Assembly: GCA_031283505.1 (NCBI GenBank)
Contig: JAITBO010000396.1
Location: 1-21,090 of the forward strand
DNA length: 21,090 nucleotides
Direction of reading: 5' to 3'
Origin: Treponema sp.
GTDB lineage: Bacteria; Spirochaetota; Spirochaetia; Treponematales; Breznakiellaceae
Shown: positions 1 to 9,078 of the stretch, piece after piece
How the letters are laid out: the number at the start of each line of letters is the position of its first letter
Position numbering within the stretch: position 1 is the first letter of the stretch
The notes under the pieces: generated by a model
What the model was told of the DNA's origin: nothing
Databases searched by the model: none
The model's input: the letters and a program-made list of their open reading frames with translations, nothing else
Translations under genes and position numbers: made by a program

Positions 1-1
1 G

Positions 2-2296
2 GCTGAAGGTAGTTATAAAAACATCACTGTTACAAATGGAGGTACGGCCTCTGTGTCGGTCCCGCTTGTCTTCAAAGCGGGGGCCGGAGACGGAACGCTT
101 AAGTTTACGGTAACAAGACCCGAAGGTATTGACTTAACCGACGCCCAGTTTACCCTTGCTCCTCTGCATAGCGGCGGGACCTCCTACGGCACGGATTGGC
201 TTAAAATTATGTATACCGGAGAAAAGAAGGTAACCCACTCAAGTAATGAAACTATCGCCTCCGGTTATTATCAGGCGACCGTTACCCTTTCCACCGCCGA
301 ACGTAAAGCGGTCAAGAGCGACATAGTACATATCGGCGCGGGGCAGACGACAACGCTGAACTGGACCTTTGCCGAAGCCGACTTTTCGACGATTGTTACG
401 GATATTTGGCTGTTGGGCGTGAACAATGAATGGCAGACCTATGGCGTGGCCAATAAATTGACCCAGACCGCCAACGGGACATTTGTCTGGGAAGGCGAGA
501 TGAGCCATGCGTACTTCCGTTTCAGCCTGGAACCCACTACCGGATGGCCTAATGATAAAGACAGGCCAAACCGGTTCCAGCCAGCCGGCAATGATGTGAC
601 CATCTCCTTTGATACGCCCGTTGATATGACCTACGTTCCAAAGAATACCGATCCAGTTACGGCGTGGAATTTGGGCGGGGCCGGTTATTATAAGTTTGTT
701 GTCGATCCCTACGAAAAGACCGTGGTAGTTACCAAGCCGGCGGCCGTTACGGGGGTCGTAATTAACGGCAGGAATGTTACCCTGAATAAAGGGACGTCTA
801 ATGCTTTTACCGCAGTGGTGAATGGACACAACACTCCCAGCCAGGCGGTTACCTGGAGTATTACCAGTGGCCATGTGGCCGGTATGGCGTTCAGCGGGAA
901 TACCTTAACCATTGATTCCGCAGAAACAGCGTCCACCTTAACTGTCCGCGCTACATCGACGGCGGATTTGACCAAATACGGTGAAATCACCGTTACGGTT
1001 CAGGAAGCCGCAGCCCCGGTAGTAACCAGTATTGTGGTAACCTCGGCGGGAAATGCCGCCGAAGTTTCCCGGTCTGGTACATTGCAATTTAGCAAAACCG
1101 TTACCGCCAGCAATGGCGCAACGGAAGATGTTACCTGGTCGGTAAGTGGAAAAGATAAAAACGGCGCCTCATACTCTTTTACCAGTTCGATTGATACAAA
1201 CGGTCTTTTAACCGTTGATGAGAATGAAGCCGCCGTTGATTTGGTAGTCCGGGCAACATCACGGGAATCGGGTTATACAAACATTTACGGCGAAGCGACT
1301 GTATTCGTGCGGAAATATAATGATATTTACGCGATAGGAGATGATTTTTCCAACGGATGGAATACCGCGACAAGTGGTTCCAAGATGACATATGACGGCC
1401 GTGGTGTTTACAAGTTGACGGACATTTTGTTGACCAAAGCTCACACTTTTAAATTCCGTGATAGTACTCCTACAGATTGGAATAATGGTAATTGGTTCCA
1501 TGCGGGAACAGCGACGGATGACGACAAAACAATCGGAGACAAATGGGTAGGAGTTCGTAATAGTTCCGGAGATAACAGTTGGAAGGTAACCCATGGCGGA
1601 AAGTACACCATTACTCTTAATACTGGCAGTATGGTTGTTGCTTTTGAGTCAACCAAGCAGGTTATTACCATTACCGGAGGGCCGTCCGCATTGGCTCCGG
1701 GAGAAAACGGAACATTTACCTACACAACAACGATAACCGGCGCCTCTGCCCCTGTTACATGGAATGTCTATGGTGATGGAGTTGATCGCCATGTCCCCCA
1801 GAACAACACAGATGTCTCTAATGGATTTTTGACTCTTGGCAGTGGTGAATGGATAGGGCACAAGTTATTTGTTACGGTGACAAGTTTGGGTGAAACTGTC
1901 GAAAGTAAGCAATATCCGGTATTGGCCGTACCGATTATTGACCCGGAGGTCTACATCGCAGGCGATATGAGTAACTGGAACGATGGTACAAAAATGGAGA
2001 GAGGTACTACTCCCGCAACCCTGCATCTGTTTACATGGGCAGGCTCTCTCTCAACTGATTGTTATTTCAGAATGTACCGCGGTCCCGGTATTTCGGGTAA
2101 TGATAAACCCTGGTTTACTCCTCCCACAGATGATGCCTATGGGATCAATTCGGGACATTGTATAAATCTATCTGTTGTTCGTTGGGACAATTCGGGAACT
2201 ACCAATAGAAACTGGAAAATAACACCCTGGGGAGATGGTCAGTATACCATCACTTTCAATGCGGCGGACAGGACGCTTGATGTAACCAAAAACTAA
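2..2296 (+). CDS. SusE/SusF-like carbohydrate-binding surface protein, 5' partial
   Basis: The frame is open from base 2 to the TAA at 2294-2296 (764 visible codons). The GTG at 53 is only an internal codon, because coding-like sequence continues upstream of it, so the true start, and probably a lipoprotein signal, lies outside the window. Approximate visible-residue layout: an N-terminal beta module (1-133); SusF-like module 1 (134-246); two Big_2-like Ig domains (247-440); SusF-like module 2 starting DIYAIGDDFSNGW (440-544); another Ig-like domain (545-645); SusF-like module 3 starting VYIAGDMSNWNDG (646-764). The repeated pattern of I/VxGDxSNW start, aromatic-rich middle and YTITxN...xxVTK end is what SusE/SusF and related starch-binding modules look like. 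The next gene is an alpha-amylase, so binding of starch or maltodextrin at the cell surface is the likely role. The modules are called by eye; the exact ligand is inferred. Confidence 0.75.
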   Translation, partial: AEGSYKNITVTNGGTASVSVPLVFKAGAGDGTLKFTVTRPEGIDLTDAQFTLAPLHSGGTSYGTDWLKIMYTGEKKVTHSSNETIASGYYQATVTLSTAERKAVKSDIVHIGAGQTTTLNWTFAEADFSTIVTDIWLLGVNNEWQTYGVANKLTQTANGTFVWEGEMSHAYFRFSLEPTTGWPNDKDRPNRFQPAGNDVTISFDTPVDMTYVPKNTDPVTAWNLGGAGYYKFVVDPYEKTVVVTKPAAVTGVVINGRNVTLNKGTSNAFTAVVNGHNTPSQAVTWSITSGHVAGMAFSGNTLTIDSAETASTLTVRATSTADLTKYGEITVTVQEAAAPVVTSIVVTSAGNAAEVSRSGTLQFSKTVTASNGATEDVTWSVSGKDKNGASYSFTSSIDTNGLLTVDENEAAVDLVVRATSRESGYTNIYGEATVFVRKYNDIYAIGDDFSNGWNTATSGSKMTYDGRGVYKLTDILLTKAHTFKFRDSTPTDWNNGNWFHAGTATDDDKTIGDKWVGVRNSSGDNSWKVTHGGKYTITLNTGSMVVAFESTKQVITITGGPSALAPGENGTFTYTTTITGASAPVTWNVYGDGVDRHVPQNNTDVSNGFLTLGSGEWIGHKLFVTVTSLGETVESKQYPVLAVPIIDPEVYIAGDMSNWNDGTKMERGTTPATLHLFTWAGSLSTDCYFRMYRGPGISGNDKPWFTPPTDDAYGINSGHCINLSVVRWDNSGTTNRNWKITPWGDGQYTITFNAADRTLDVTKN

Positions 2297-2308
2297 ACGA
2301 AACACAGC

Positions 2309-2340
2309 GAATCCCTCTTCTCTTCGGAGAAGAGGGTTCG
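2309..2340 (+). promoter_or_regulatory. Intercistronic hairpin with TTCG tetraloop
   Basis: A perfect 10-bp stem (2313-2322 with 2327-2336) closes on a C(TTCG)G tetraloop, an exceptionally stable RNA loop. There is no T-tract after it, so it is not a standard intrinsic terminator. It lies between the binding protein stop and the amylase ribosome site. It could stabilise a 3' end after processing or set different amounts of the two proteins. The role is inferred; the structure is direct. Confidence 0.75.
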
Positions 2341-2382
2341 TAATAGCGCCATGTAGGATTTTTAAAAAAAGGGAGAACATTA

Positions 2383-4170
2383 TTGAAAAAACGAGTTTTG
2401 TTGACAATCTTGGCCGCCGCCGTCTTGACGGCGGCCTGTACAATTCAGCCGGAACCACCGGCCACGGTCCCCGCCCTGGGCGGCAGGAGCGAGGGAACCT
2501 GGTACGAGATATTCACCGGGTCTTTCGCCGACAGTAACGGCGACGGTATCGGGGACCTCAAGGGGATAGAACTCAAGCTGGACTACCTTAACGACAGTAA
2601 TACTGCCAAGCACCGGTACAACATGGAACATGACGGGGTATGCAACGAGAGCCTCCACGTAGACGGCATCTGGCTTACCCCGGTCATGCCGAGCCCCAGC
2701 TATCACAAATACGACACCAAGGACTACAAGGACATAGATCCCCAGTTCGGGACTTTGGAGGATTTTAACCATCTCTTAAAGGCGTGTCATGACCGGGGGA
2801 TCAAAGTCATCCTGGACCTGGTGATGAACCATTCGTCCCAGGACCACCTCTGGTTTCAGGAAGCGTTAAAGGAAGTCCGCTCCGGAAAACCCGGACGGTA
2901 CGCTTCGTACTATAATTTTTACTACGGGAAGCTGCCGCCCCAGAACGAAACCGTTGAATACGCCTATGAACGGGATGAAAACCTTAATATAAAAGGAAAA
3001 AAATATATCAGCGCCCGGTACTATAAGCACTGGGGCAGGGCGGCGGAAAACGCCTGGTGGGAAGGCTCCTTTTGGACTGGTATGCCCGACTTTAATTGGG
3101 ACAGCCAGGCTTTGCGGGAAGAATTCAAGGAAATCATAGAATTCTGGCTTACCGCCGGGCTTGACGGTTTTCGGCTGGACGCTACCAGTTGGCCCTACGA
3201 TCTCTACGGCCTGGGCCAAATGCAGAACGCCTATAACGGCGTTAATGTGGACGAAAAAAATATAGAACTCTGGGCATGGTTTAACGATTACTGCCACAGC
3301 GTAAACGATGATGTGTACCTGGTAGGGGAGTGCTGGAAAGGAGAGGACACCATCGCCAATTACTACCGTTCGGGTATGAACTACTTCGCCTTTGGGTTCT
3401 CCGACTTGGGGACTGTTCCCTGGGGAGTAAACGGTCACGGTACGGACTGGACCAACGCCCTTGTCTCCTGGGAGCGGAAAATAAAAATCCGCAACCCTCG
3501 GGCAGTGTCCGCAGTGTTCCTGTCTAACCACGACAAGAGCCGCAGCGCATGGATCTGGGACAGCGATTCCTGGTGGGCCCACCGCAAGCGGAAATTCGGC
3601 GCTTCCCTGTACCTCATGTCTCCGGGGACGCCCTTCATCTATTACGGTGAGGAAATCGGCCTTGCGGATCACGATGCCAACGGCGTTTACGAAGACTACA
3701 ATTACCGGGGGCCCATGTGGTGGTCCAACACCGATCACTCCCTTACGCCCAACCCGCCGGAAAAAATGCAGTGGACCTATCAGGCGTCCCTGTACAACAA
3801 TGGCGTTGAAGAACAGCTCAAGGACCAAGATTCCCTCCTGCGGCATTACATCCGGGTCATCAACCTTAAAAAACGCTGGCCCTGGCTTGCCTATGGATAT
3901 AAGATAGAAGCCCTTAACGTAAGCGATTCCCGGCTTTCCGCCTACCGGGTGGTAAATCCGGAGAACACCGCTCAGAGCGTAGTAATAGTGCATAGCACTT
4001 CTCCGTATGACGACATCAACATTAATTTTGCCGCCCTGGGCTTTAGAAAAACTGTCGAAGTTACGTATAGCGGACTTTCCGCCTTTACTTCCGATATTTA
4101 TCAGGGAGAAGCCGGCGCTGGTTACGATAAGCTGCCGGGTTATTCAACCTTTGTTTTTCAGGAATATTGA
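2383..4170 (+). CDS. GH13 alpha-amylase family lipoprotein
   Basis: A secreted glycoside hydrolase family 13 enzyme expected to cleave alpha-1,4-glucosidic bonds of starch or maltodextrin. The TTG start at 2383 follows GGGAG at 2371-2375 with a 7-base spacer. A lipobox LTAAC puts the lipidated Cys at residue 19. GH13 signatures are all present: a calcium-site-like DSNGDGIGDL; region I DLVMNH (145-150); region II GFRLDATSW with nucleophile Asp266; region III LVGECW with acid/base Glu316; region IV SNHDKS with Asp384. A short C-terminal beta domain follows the barrel. At 595 residues with all three catalytic acids, it should be active. The gap to the next gene is only 10 bp. The GH13 subfamily, and alpha-amylase versus alpha-glucosidase or neopullulanase specificity, cannot be decided from this reading. 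Confidence 0.93.
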   Translation: MKKRVLLTILAAAVLTAACTIQPEPPATVPALGGRSEGTWYEIFTGSFADSNGDGIGDLKGIELKLDYLNDSNTAKHRYNMEHDGVCNESLHVDGIWLTPVMPSPSYHKYDTKDYKDIDPQFGTLEDFNHLLKACHDRGIKVILDLVMNHSSQDHLWFQEALKEVRSGKPGRYASYYNFYYGKLPPQNETVEYAYERDENLNIKGKKYISARYYKHWGRAAENAWWEGSFWTGMPDFNWDSQALREEFKEIIEFWLTAGLDGFRLDATSWPYDLYGLGQMQNAYNGVNVDEKNIELWAWFNDYCHSVNDDVYLVGECWKGEDTIANYYRSGMNYFAFGFSDLGTVPWGVNGHGTDWTNALVSWERKIKIRNPRAVSAVFLSNHDKSRSAWIWDSDSWWAHRKRKFGASLYLMSPGTPFIYYGEEIGLADHDANGVYEDYNYRGPMWWSNTDHSLTPNPPEKMQWTYQASLYNNGVEEQLKDQDSLLRHYIRVINLKKRWPWLAYGYKIEALNVSDSRLSAYRVVNPENTAQSVVIVHSTSPYDDININFAALGFRKTVEVTYSGLSAFTSDIYQGEAGAGYDKLPGYSTFVFQEY

Positions 4171-4180
4171 GGGGGAAGCC

Positions 4181-5359
4181 GTGAAAAAAAAGTATGACTG
4201 TACGCTGGTTTTCGCCGCGTTGTTTCTGTCCCTTCTTTCCTGCAAACAGCCGGAGGGCGCGGTCCGGGAAACCGAAGTCTATAATCCGGATATATTCGGC
4301 TGGAGAACCGCTTCCTGGGGCCCCTTTACGGTAACCGATTCGGTAAAAGCCTTTGCCTATGGCGGCGGTGTGTACGTGGCGGTGGGGATCCACGGGGTTG
4401 TCGCCTATTCTTATGACGGCGATATTTGGGAACGGGCAAAGAAAGCGCCGGACCCGGCCTCCGGGGATCCTGTTACGGAACCTTTTAAGCTGGCAAACGG
4501 CGGCAATGCTGATTTTAACGCTGTCGCCTTTGGTGACGGGGTCTTTATCGCCGTGGCGGACGGCGGCCATTTTGCCTATTCCCGGGACGGCATATACTGG
4601 ACCGGAAAACACGGGGTAACCGGATTTGGCAGTGAAAACATCAACGGCATAGCCTACGGTAGAACCCCTGCCGGACTGGGATGTTTTGTGGCGGTGGGAA
4701 ACGGCACCAATGGCGGCGGGAATATCTTCGCCGCCTTTTCATCCGGTCCCGAATCCTGGAGCGGCGGCAAGCCCGCTGGTTTTTCCGCCGTAAAAGATGT
4801 TACCTTTGGTAACGGTAAATTCTACGCTGCCGGTGATGACGGCTGGATGGGGTGGGCCGTCCCCACTATTTCTTCCGTAACTCTTACCCCGGCAAACGAC
4901 TGGGATTGGCATCCCCGCCAATGGACTTTCAGAGCCCAGACGGGGACCTTTACCCCCTACGTAAAAAAAATAGCCTTTGGCGAATATGGCCGGGGGATTC
5001 CGGGGCTTGGCGTCGTGTTTAACGAATGGGGCGGTAAGCGTATTGCTGTTTGCGCGGCAAACCAGTTTGAACCGGGTAATTCCAATGCCTGGGATTCCGA
5101 TATTGACGCCGGATTTTTCGGCAGTAATACTATCAGTAGTATTGTCTGGTCTTCCTGGAATGGCGGCGTATGGATGGCCGCCGGGACAAGCGCCATGATC
5201 GGGTACTGGCCCGGTTCCGATCCGGCGGACACCGCCGAACGGTACTGGCGGGCGCTGTCTTTTGCCGAATTCCGCTGGTGGGAAATCTCGGTCCTTGCCG
5301 CCCTTAACGGCAGATACTTTGCCGGCAGCGTGGGCGGAAAAATAGGATACAGCAAATGA
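4181..5359 (+). CDS. Lipoprotein with seven-bladed Asp-box-like beta-propeller
   Basis: The chosen start is GTG 4181, preceded by AGGGGG and a 5-base spacer. It gives a signal with lipobox LLSC directly at the N-terminus; the longer in-frame reading from 4007 would overlap the amylase and bury the signal. The protein is 392 residues. From about residue 50, I count seven repeats of 40-60 residues resembling aYGxGxFVAVGxxGxxxYSxDGxxW, for example AFGDGVFIAVADGGHFAYSRDG. The SxDGxxW ends resemble BNR/Asp-box turns, as in sialidase-like and YCF48/HCF136-like propellers, but no sialidase catalytic residues were recognised. Blades 4-6 carry longer Trp-rich insertions. It lies between an amylase and more propeller genes, overlapping the next gene by 4 bp (ATGA). 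A role in glycan binding or surface-complex scaffolding is inferred; the function is unknown. Confidence 0.85.
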   Translation: MKKKYDCTLVFAALFLSLLSCKQPEGAVRETEVYNPDIFGWRTASWGPFTVTDSVKAFAYGGGVYVAVGIHGVVAYSYDGDIWERAKKAPDPASGDPVTEPFKLANGGNADFNAVAFGDGVFIAVADGGHFAYSRDGIYWTGKHGVTGFGSENINGIAYGRTPAGLGCFVAVGNGTNGGGNIFAAFSSGPESWSGGKPAGFSAVKDVTFGNGKFYAAGDDGWMGWAVPTISSVTLTPANDWDWHPRQWTFRAQTGTFTPYVKKIAFGEYGRGIPGLGVVFNEWGGKRIAVCAANQFEPGNSNAWDSDIDAGFFGSNTISSIVWSSWNGGVWMAAGTSAMIGYWPGSDPADTAERYWRALSFAEFRWWEISVLAALNGRYFAGSVGGKIGYSK

Positions 5360-6381
5360 AAAAAATAATTTTTCTGTTCAGTGTTTCTGTTTTGACGTTT
5401 TTTTCCTGTTACGACATGAATACCGCCCCGTATCCGAATTTGGCCGGTTTCCATAACGCTTCCAATTCTCCCTTTTCAAACGAGGAGATACGGGGAATTG
5501 CCGGCAGCGGAGAACAGGCTGTGGCGGTAAGTGGGGACAAGATCGCCTATTCTGATGACAACGGCTTGACTTGGAAAGACCCGATCATCCTTGACAGTCC
5601 CACGGGCCTTAGCCTGAACTGCGTTATCTGGGGCGAAGGGTATTACCTTACAGGCGGGACGGGTGGAAGCGCCGCATGGTCGGAAGACGGCAAAACCTGG
5701 TACGCCGGGATCATAGGCCCCATGAATCCCAAAAACATCAACGCTGTCGCCGCAGGCAGCCTCCAGGACCGGAAGGTGTTTGTGGCCGCCGGTGACGACG
5801 GCAGGATCGCCTTTGCGGTGGATCATCCCCGAGGGCCCTGGCGTATGGTGAGCCTTAGTCCCTTTGGAGAAGTAGATAATTATGGGGAAGATATTTTTGC
5901 CCTTGCCTGGGGATACGTGGGGGGCAACGAGAAATCCGGCGTCTTTGTAGCCGCCGGGGAAAACGGTAAAATCGCCTTTATGCGGGATCTGTCGGGAAAG
6001 TGGTATGCCTCCTCTCAGGCCGGTACAACCAATACATTCAGGAGCGTTGCCTTTGGTAACGACCGTTTTGTCGCGGTGGGCGATGTGGGTACCATCATGA
6101 TCTCTTTTGATCCCGCCTCTTTTGTTTGGGAACGTGTAGAAGATACGTACATAGAAGCTCGTCCCCTCTATAGTGTTTCTTTCGATCCTGCCATTAAGCA
6201 GTTTGTAGCCATAGGCGTTAACTCCCTTATTGCCTACTCAAGTACCGGCGGTAGTTGGAGCGTCGGGTCATTCCAAAATCAGGGACGTATTAATGCCGGC
6301 GGGGATCTCTCGGCGGTTGCCTGTACGAACAGCCGGATAATTCTTGGCTGTAAAGACGGTTTACTCTTCTACAGTAATTAG
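5356..6381 (+). CDS. Lipoprotein with seven-bladed Asp-box-like beta-propeller (second of three)
   Basis: The ATG at 5356 overlaps the preceding stop (ATGA), a sign of translational coupling; an AGGA lies at about 5351. The 341-residue product begins MKKIIFLFSV and has a lipobox-like FFSC with Cys at residue 18. The mature part consists almost entirely of seven propeller repeats of about 40-47 residues (roughly 33-341). They include KIAYSDDNGLTW, a full S-x-D-x-G-x-x-W Asp box, and AFGNDRFVAVGDVG. The last repeat ends at the C-terminus with GLLFYSN, like its neighbours, so the repeat register is shared among all three genes. No catalytic signature is recognised. It is probably a paralogue of the genes on both sides, made by tandem duplication and divergence. 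Membrane anchoring is predicted from the lipobox; the ligand is unknown. Confidence 0.85.
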   Translation: MKKIIFLFSVSVLTFFSCYDMNTAPYPNLAGFHNASNSPFSNEEIRGIAGSGEQAVAVSGDKIAYSDDNGLTWKDPIILDSPTGLSLNCVIWGEGYYLTGGTGGSAAWSEDGKTWYAGIIGPMNPKNINAVAAGSLQDRKVFVAAGDDGRIAFAVDHPRGPWRMVSLSPFGEVDNYGEDIFALAWGYVGGNEKSGVFVAAGENGKIAFMRDLSGKWYASSQAGTTNTFRSVAFGNDRFVAVGDVGTIMISFDPASFVWERVEDTYIEARPLYSVSFDPAIKQFVAIGVNSLIAYSSTGGSWSVGSFQNQGRINAGGDLSAVACTNSRIILGCKDGLLFYSN

Positions 6382-6394
6382 GAGCATGGATATA

Positions 6395-9067
6395 ATGATA
6401 AAAAAAAATACGGGCTGTAAACTCTGTCTGATATTGCCTTTTGCCGCGCTTTTGGCGGCCTGCCTACAGCCGGCAAACAATGTCCCAACCCTGGAATATA
6501 TTCCCCAGGGCTTGAAAGATACATCTGCGAATTTTACCGTGTCTGAGGGCGGCAATATGATTATCGTCGCCTTTGAAGGCGGCGCTTTTCAAAGCGGCGT
6601 CAGCGTCGCGGATTTCTCCCTCAGGGTGGTAAACGGAGCCGCCATCCCTGTAAACGTGCCGGTGGTGGACAGTGAAACCCAGGCGGTCCTGCCTTTTGAT
6701 ACCGCCCTGTCCGCCGGTAATTACAACCTGACCATAAAGGCAAACGCCTTCAACAGGAATCCCAGCAGGATAACGGTAAAGGCCGTAAAGGGGGACGGGA
6801 CATGGTCCGCGGCTGTGGAAAACACCGGGTTCAACCGTAACCCAATCTATGCCATTGCATACGGCGCGGGAAAGTACCTTGCGGGCGGCGGCGGCGGTAA
6901 TTTGTCCTATTCCCGGGACGGCGACAGTTGGACTAACATTCCCCCTGGTCCCGCCGTTACGCAAAATAAATTTTCCCAGGACGGGGAAGTCAGGAGCATA
7001 GCCTACGGCAACGGTACGTTTTATGCTGTGGGGGAAAAAGGGCAGGTGAGTTATTCAAGCGATGGACAGAGTTGGACAGGCTATACCGAAAGTATTTTTG
7101 ACAGTTCCCTTTCTATTAATGCGGTAATTTACGGTGGAGGGAAATTTCTTGCCGCAGGAGAGGGCGGCAGAATGATGTATATGCCCGATGACAGCGGCTG
7201 GACCAGGGTATCCGAAAATCATTTTGGCGGCGATACAATACGGGCCCTTGCCTGGGGACGCACCGCTTCGGGAGAAAACAGGTATGTTGCCGGCGGTGAG
7301 GACAACAGCCAGGGAGCGACCGGCAAAGGAAAACTGTGCTGGTCCGGGGACGGCATTACCTGGACCTATTCCATGAATATTGCTAAAAGGGTGAACGGTC
7401 TTGGATACGGGAACGGCGTTTTTGTCGCGGTATCGGACGATGGAAAAATATACCGTTCCGGCAACGGAGGAACGGTTTGGGAGGAAAAATACACGGTTCC
7501 CGGCGAGACGGGCCTTTTAAGCGTTGTTTACGGGAGCGGGACCTTTATCGCCGCAGGTCATAACGGCGTTGCCCTGGTATCCAGAGACGATGGCAATACC
7601 TGGATGTCTATGACTGTTTCCTTCTCCACCAGCGAGCAGATTTCCTGCGTCGCCTATTCCGGCGGACGCTTTATTCTGGCCGGGCACCCCTATCCAGCCG
7701 AGGAAGGCCAAGCCGCCGGGAACAGCAGGATGACGGCGGCCTGGTTCAAACCCGGCGTAATACCCGCCCCCGAACTTCCGGTTGACCTTGTTTCCGGTTT
7801 GTTTACCCTAACAGCGGAAGACAACCAGGTCACGGTTACCCTTACAGGTGGCGCTTTCAGCGAACTCCCGGCGGCGGGAGATTTTGATCTGACAAATGCC
7901 GGTTTTACAGGCGGGACTATTGAGCGGGACCGGCAGGATCCACTGAAAGTTGTCTTTAAGGGAATCGCCGTAACCGCGCCGGGAAGCGGTAAAACCATCA
8001 CTGTCAAGGCAAGCGCCTTGTCCGCTAAGGCCGGTTCCGTAGCGGTAACGGTACAGAAGAATCTGGCCTGGACGGTAGTACAGGATACGAAATTCGACGC
8101 TTCCAACATACGCAGCATTGCCTACGGCAACGGCAAATATGTCGCGGTCGGAGCGGGAAAGATAGCAGTGTCTTCCGACGGCGTTGCCTGGACGGAAGTC
8201 CCTTCTCCCGCAGACGGCAACAAGTGGGCGGAATCCGGTAATTACGTGGATTTCCAGGGCATTGTTTATGGCGGCGGAAAGTTTATCGCCGTAGGCTACT
8301 GGCTCAACGGCGACAACGGAAACGGCTGGGGTGTCGCGGCCATTTCAACGGATGGGACCACCTGGACGATAAAAGACAAAATCCTTACAACCGGCGCCGA
8401 CAGCGCCCATATTTACGCAATCGCCTGGACCGGCGTTAATTTTGTCGCTGCCGGCAGGTGGGGTAGATCGGCAACTTCAACGGATGGGACCACCTGGACG
8501 ATGCGGCAAATTACCGGTTTTAACTGGCTGGACAATCAGAATTGGTGGGAGAACGCCTACGCCATAGCTGCGGACGGAACGGGAAAGGTTGTCACCGGGG
8601 GTTCCAATGGCAAACTTGCGTATTCAAACGATCACGGCGTTACGTGGACCTGGCTTGCGGACAAATTCTTTAATGATAAACCGGTCAGGACCATTGTTCA
8701 CTTCAACGGCGCTTTTATTGCCGCCGGTGACGGAGGAAACATGAAAAAGGCGGCTTCTGCCGGTACGGATTGGCAAAATAGCGGCAACTGGCAGGGTGTA
8801 GACAGCAAATTCGGGGAAGCCGGCATCCTTGCCCTTGCTTCAGGAGGCGGTAAAATCATTGCCGTTGGTCACAACGGCTCCATGTCCGAATCCGCCGATG
8901 GTTCGGCATGGACCGCCCTGAGTACGGGCATAGGTTGGGGACAAAGCGGCTTTACCGGAGAAGAACAGATCGCCTGCATCGTGTACGGCGGCGGAAAATT
9001 TGTTATCGGTGGCAATGCCTATAGTGAAAAAGGAAACGCAAGTAAATTTGCGTACAGTAATCAATAA
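6395..9067 (+). CDS. Large lipoprotein: two Ig-like plus seven-bladed propeller units in tandem
   Basis: The preferred start is ATG 6395: AGGAG at 6380-6384 is 10 bases upstream, while ATG 6386 would be only 1 base away and the TTG at 6344 lies inside the previous gene. The result is 890 residues. Lipobox LLAAC follows a hydrophobic stretch. The order is: Ig-like module 1 (about 30-130), propeller A (about 132-455), Ig-like module 2 (about 457-553, SGLFTLTAEDNQVTVTLTGG), propeller B (about 555-890). Each propeller shows seven repeats of the form IAYGNGKYVAVG...SxDGxxWT. The protein is thus an internal duplication of an Ig-plus-propeller unit. Blades 2 and 3 of propeller B share a 27-base identical stretch (8344-8370 and 8476-8502), which points to recent blade duplication. 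No enzyme motif was recognised. The barrel gene starts 11 bp downstream. Confidence 0.85.
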   Translation: MIKKNTGCKLCLILPFAALLAACLQPANNVPTLEYIPQGLKDTSANFTVSEGGNMIIVAFEGGAFQSGVSVADFSLRVVNGAAIPVNVPVVDSETQAVLPFDTALSAGNYNLTIKANAFNRNPSRITVKAVKGDGTWSAAVENTGFNRNPIYAIAYGAGKYLAGGGGGNLSYSRDGDSWTNIPPGPAVTQNKFSQDGEVRSIAYGNGTFYAVGEKGQVSYSSDGQSWTGYTESIFDSSLSINAVIYGGGKFLAAGEGGRMMYMPDDSGWTRVSENHFGGDTIRALAWGRTASGENRYVAGGEDNSQGATGKGKLCWSGDGITWTYSMNIAKRVNGLGYGNGVFVAVSDDGKIYRSGNGGTVWEEKYTVPGETGLLSVVYGSGTFIAAGHNGVALVSRDDGNTWMSMTVSFSTSEQISCVAYSGGRFILAGHPYPAEEGQAAGNSRMTAAWFKPGVIPAPELPVDLVSGLFTLTAEDNQVTVTLTGGAFSELPAAGDFDLTNAGFTGGTIERDRQDPLKVVFKGIAVTAPGSGKTITVKASALSAKAGSVAVTVQKNLAWTVVQDTKFDASNIRSIAYGNGKYVAVGAGKIAVSSDGVAWTEVPSPADGNKWAESGNYVDFQGIVYGGGKFIAVGYWLNGDNGNGWGVAAISTDGTTWTIKDKILTTGADSAHIYAIAWTGVNFVAAGRWGRSATSTDGTTWTMRQITGFNWLDNQNWWENAYAIAADGTGKVVTGGSNGKLAYSNDHGVTWTWLADKFFNDKPVRTIVHFNGAFIAAGDGGNMKKAASAGTDWQNSGNWQGVDSKFGEAGILALASGGGKIIAVGHNGSMSESADGSAWTALSTGIGWGQSGFTGEEQIACIVYGGGKFVIGGNAYSEKGNASKFAYSNQ
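8344..8502 (+). repeat. Recent one-blade duplication inside propeller B
   Basis: Bases 8344-8370 and 8476-8502 are identical over 27 nt, both coding for a STDGTTWT turn. The offset is 132 bp, which is 44 codons and matches one blade. The rest of the two blades has diverged. Confidence 0.8.
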
Positions 9068-9078
9068 GGAGAATCATT

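Noticed and set aside
2866..3993. A 375-codon open frame on the minus strand
   Set aside because: It lies entirely antisense to the GH13 gene, whose catalytic motifs are intact; its translation is low-complexity Val/Gly/Pro-rich with no family match.
4007..4180. A longer start for the first propeller lipoprotein
   Set aside because: It overlaps the end of the amylase and would place the signal and lipobox deep inside the protein; GTG 4181 has a proper ribosome site.
4181..9067. Sialidase assignment for the propeller lipoproteins
   Set aside because: Asp-box-like turns are present, but no Arg triad or other sialidase catalytic pattern was recognised; Asp boxes also occur in many non-enzymatic propellers.
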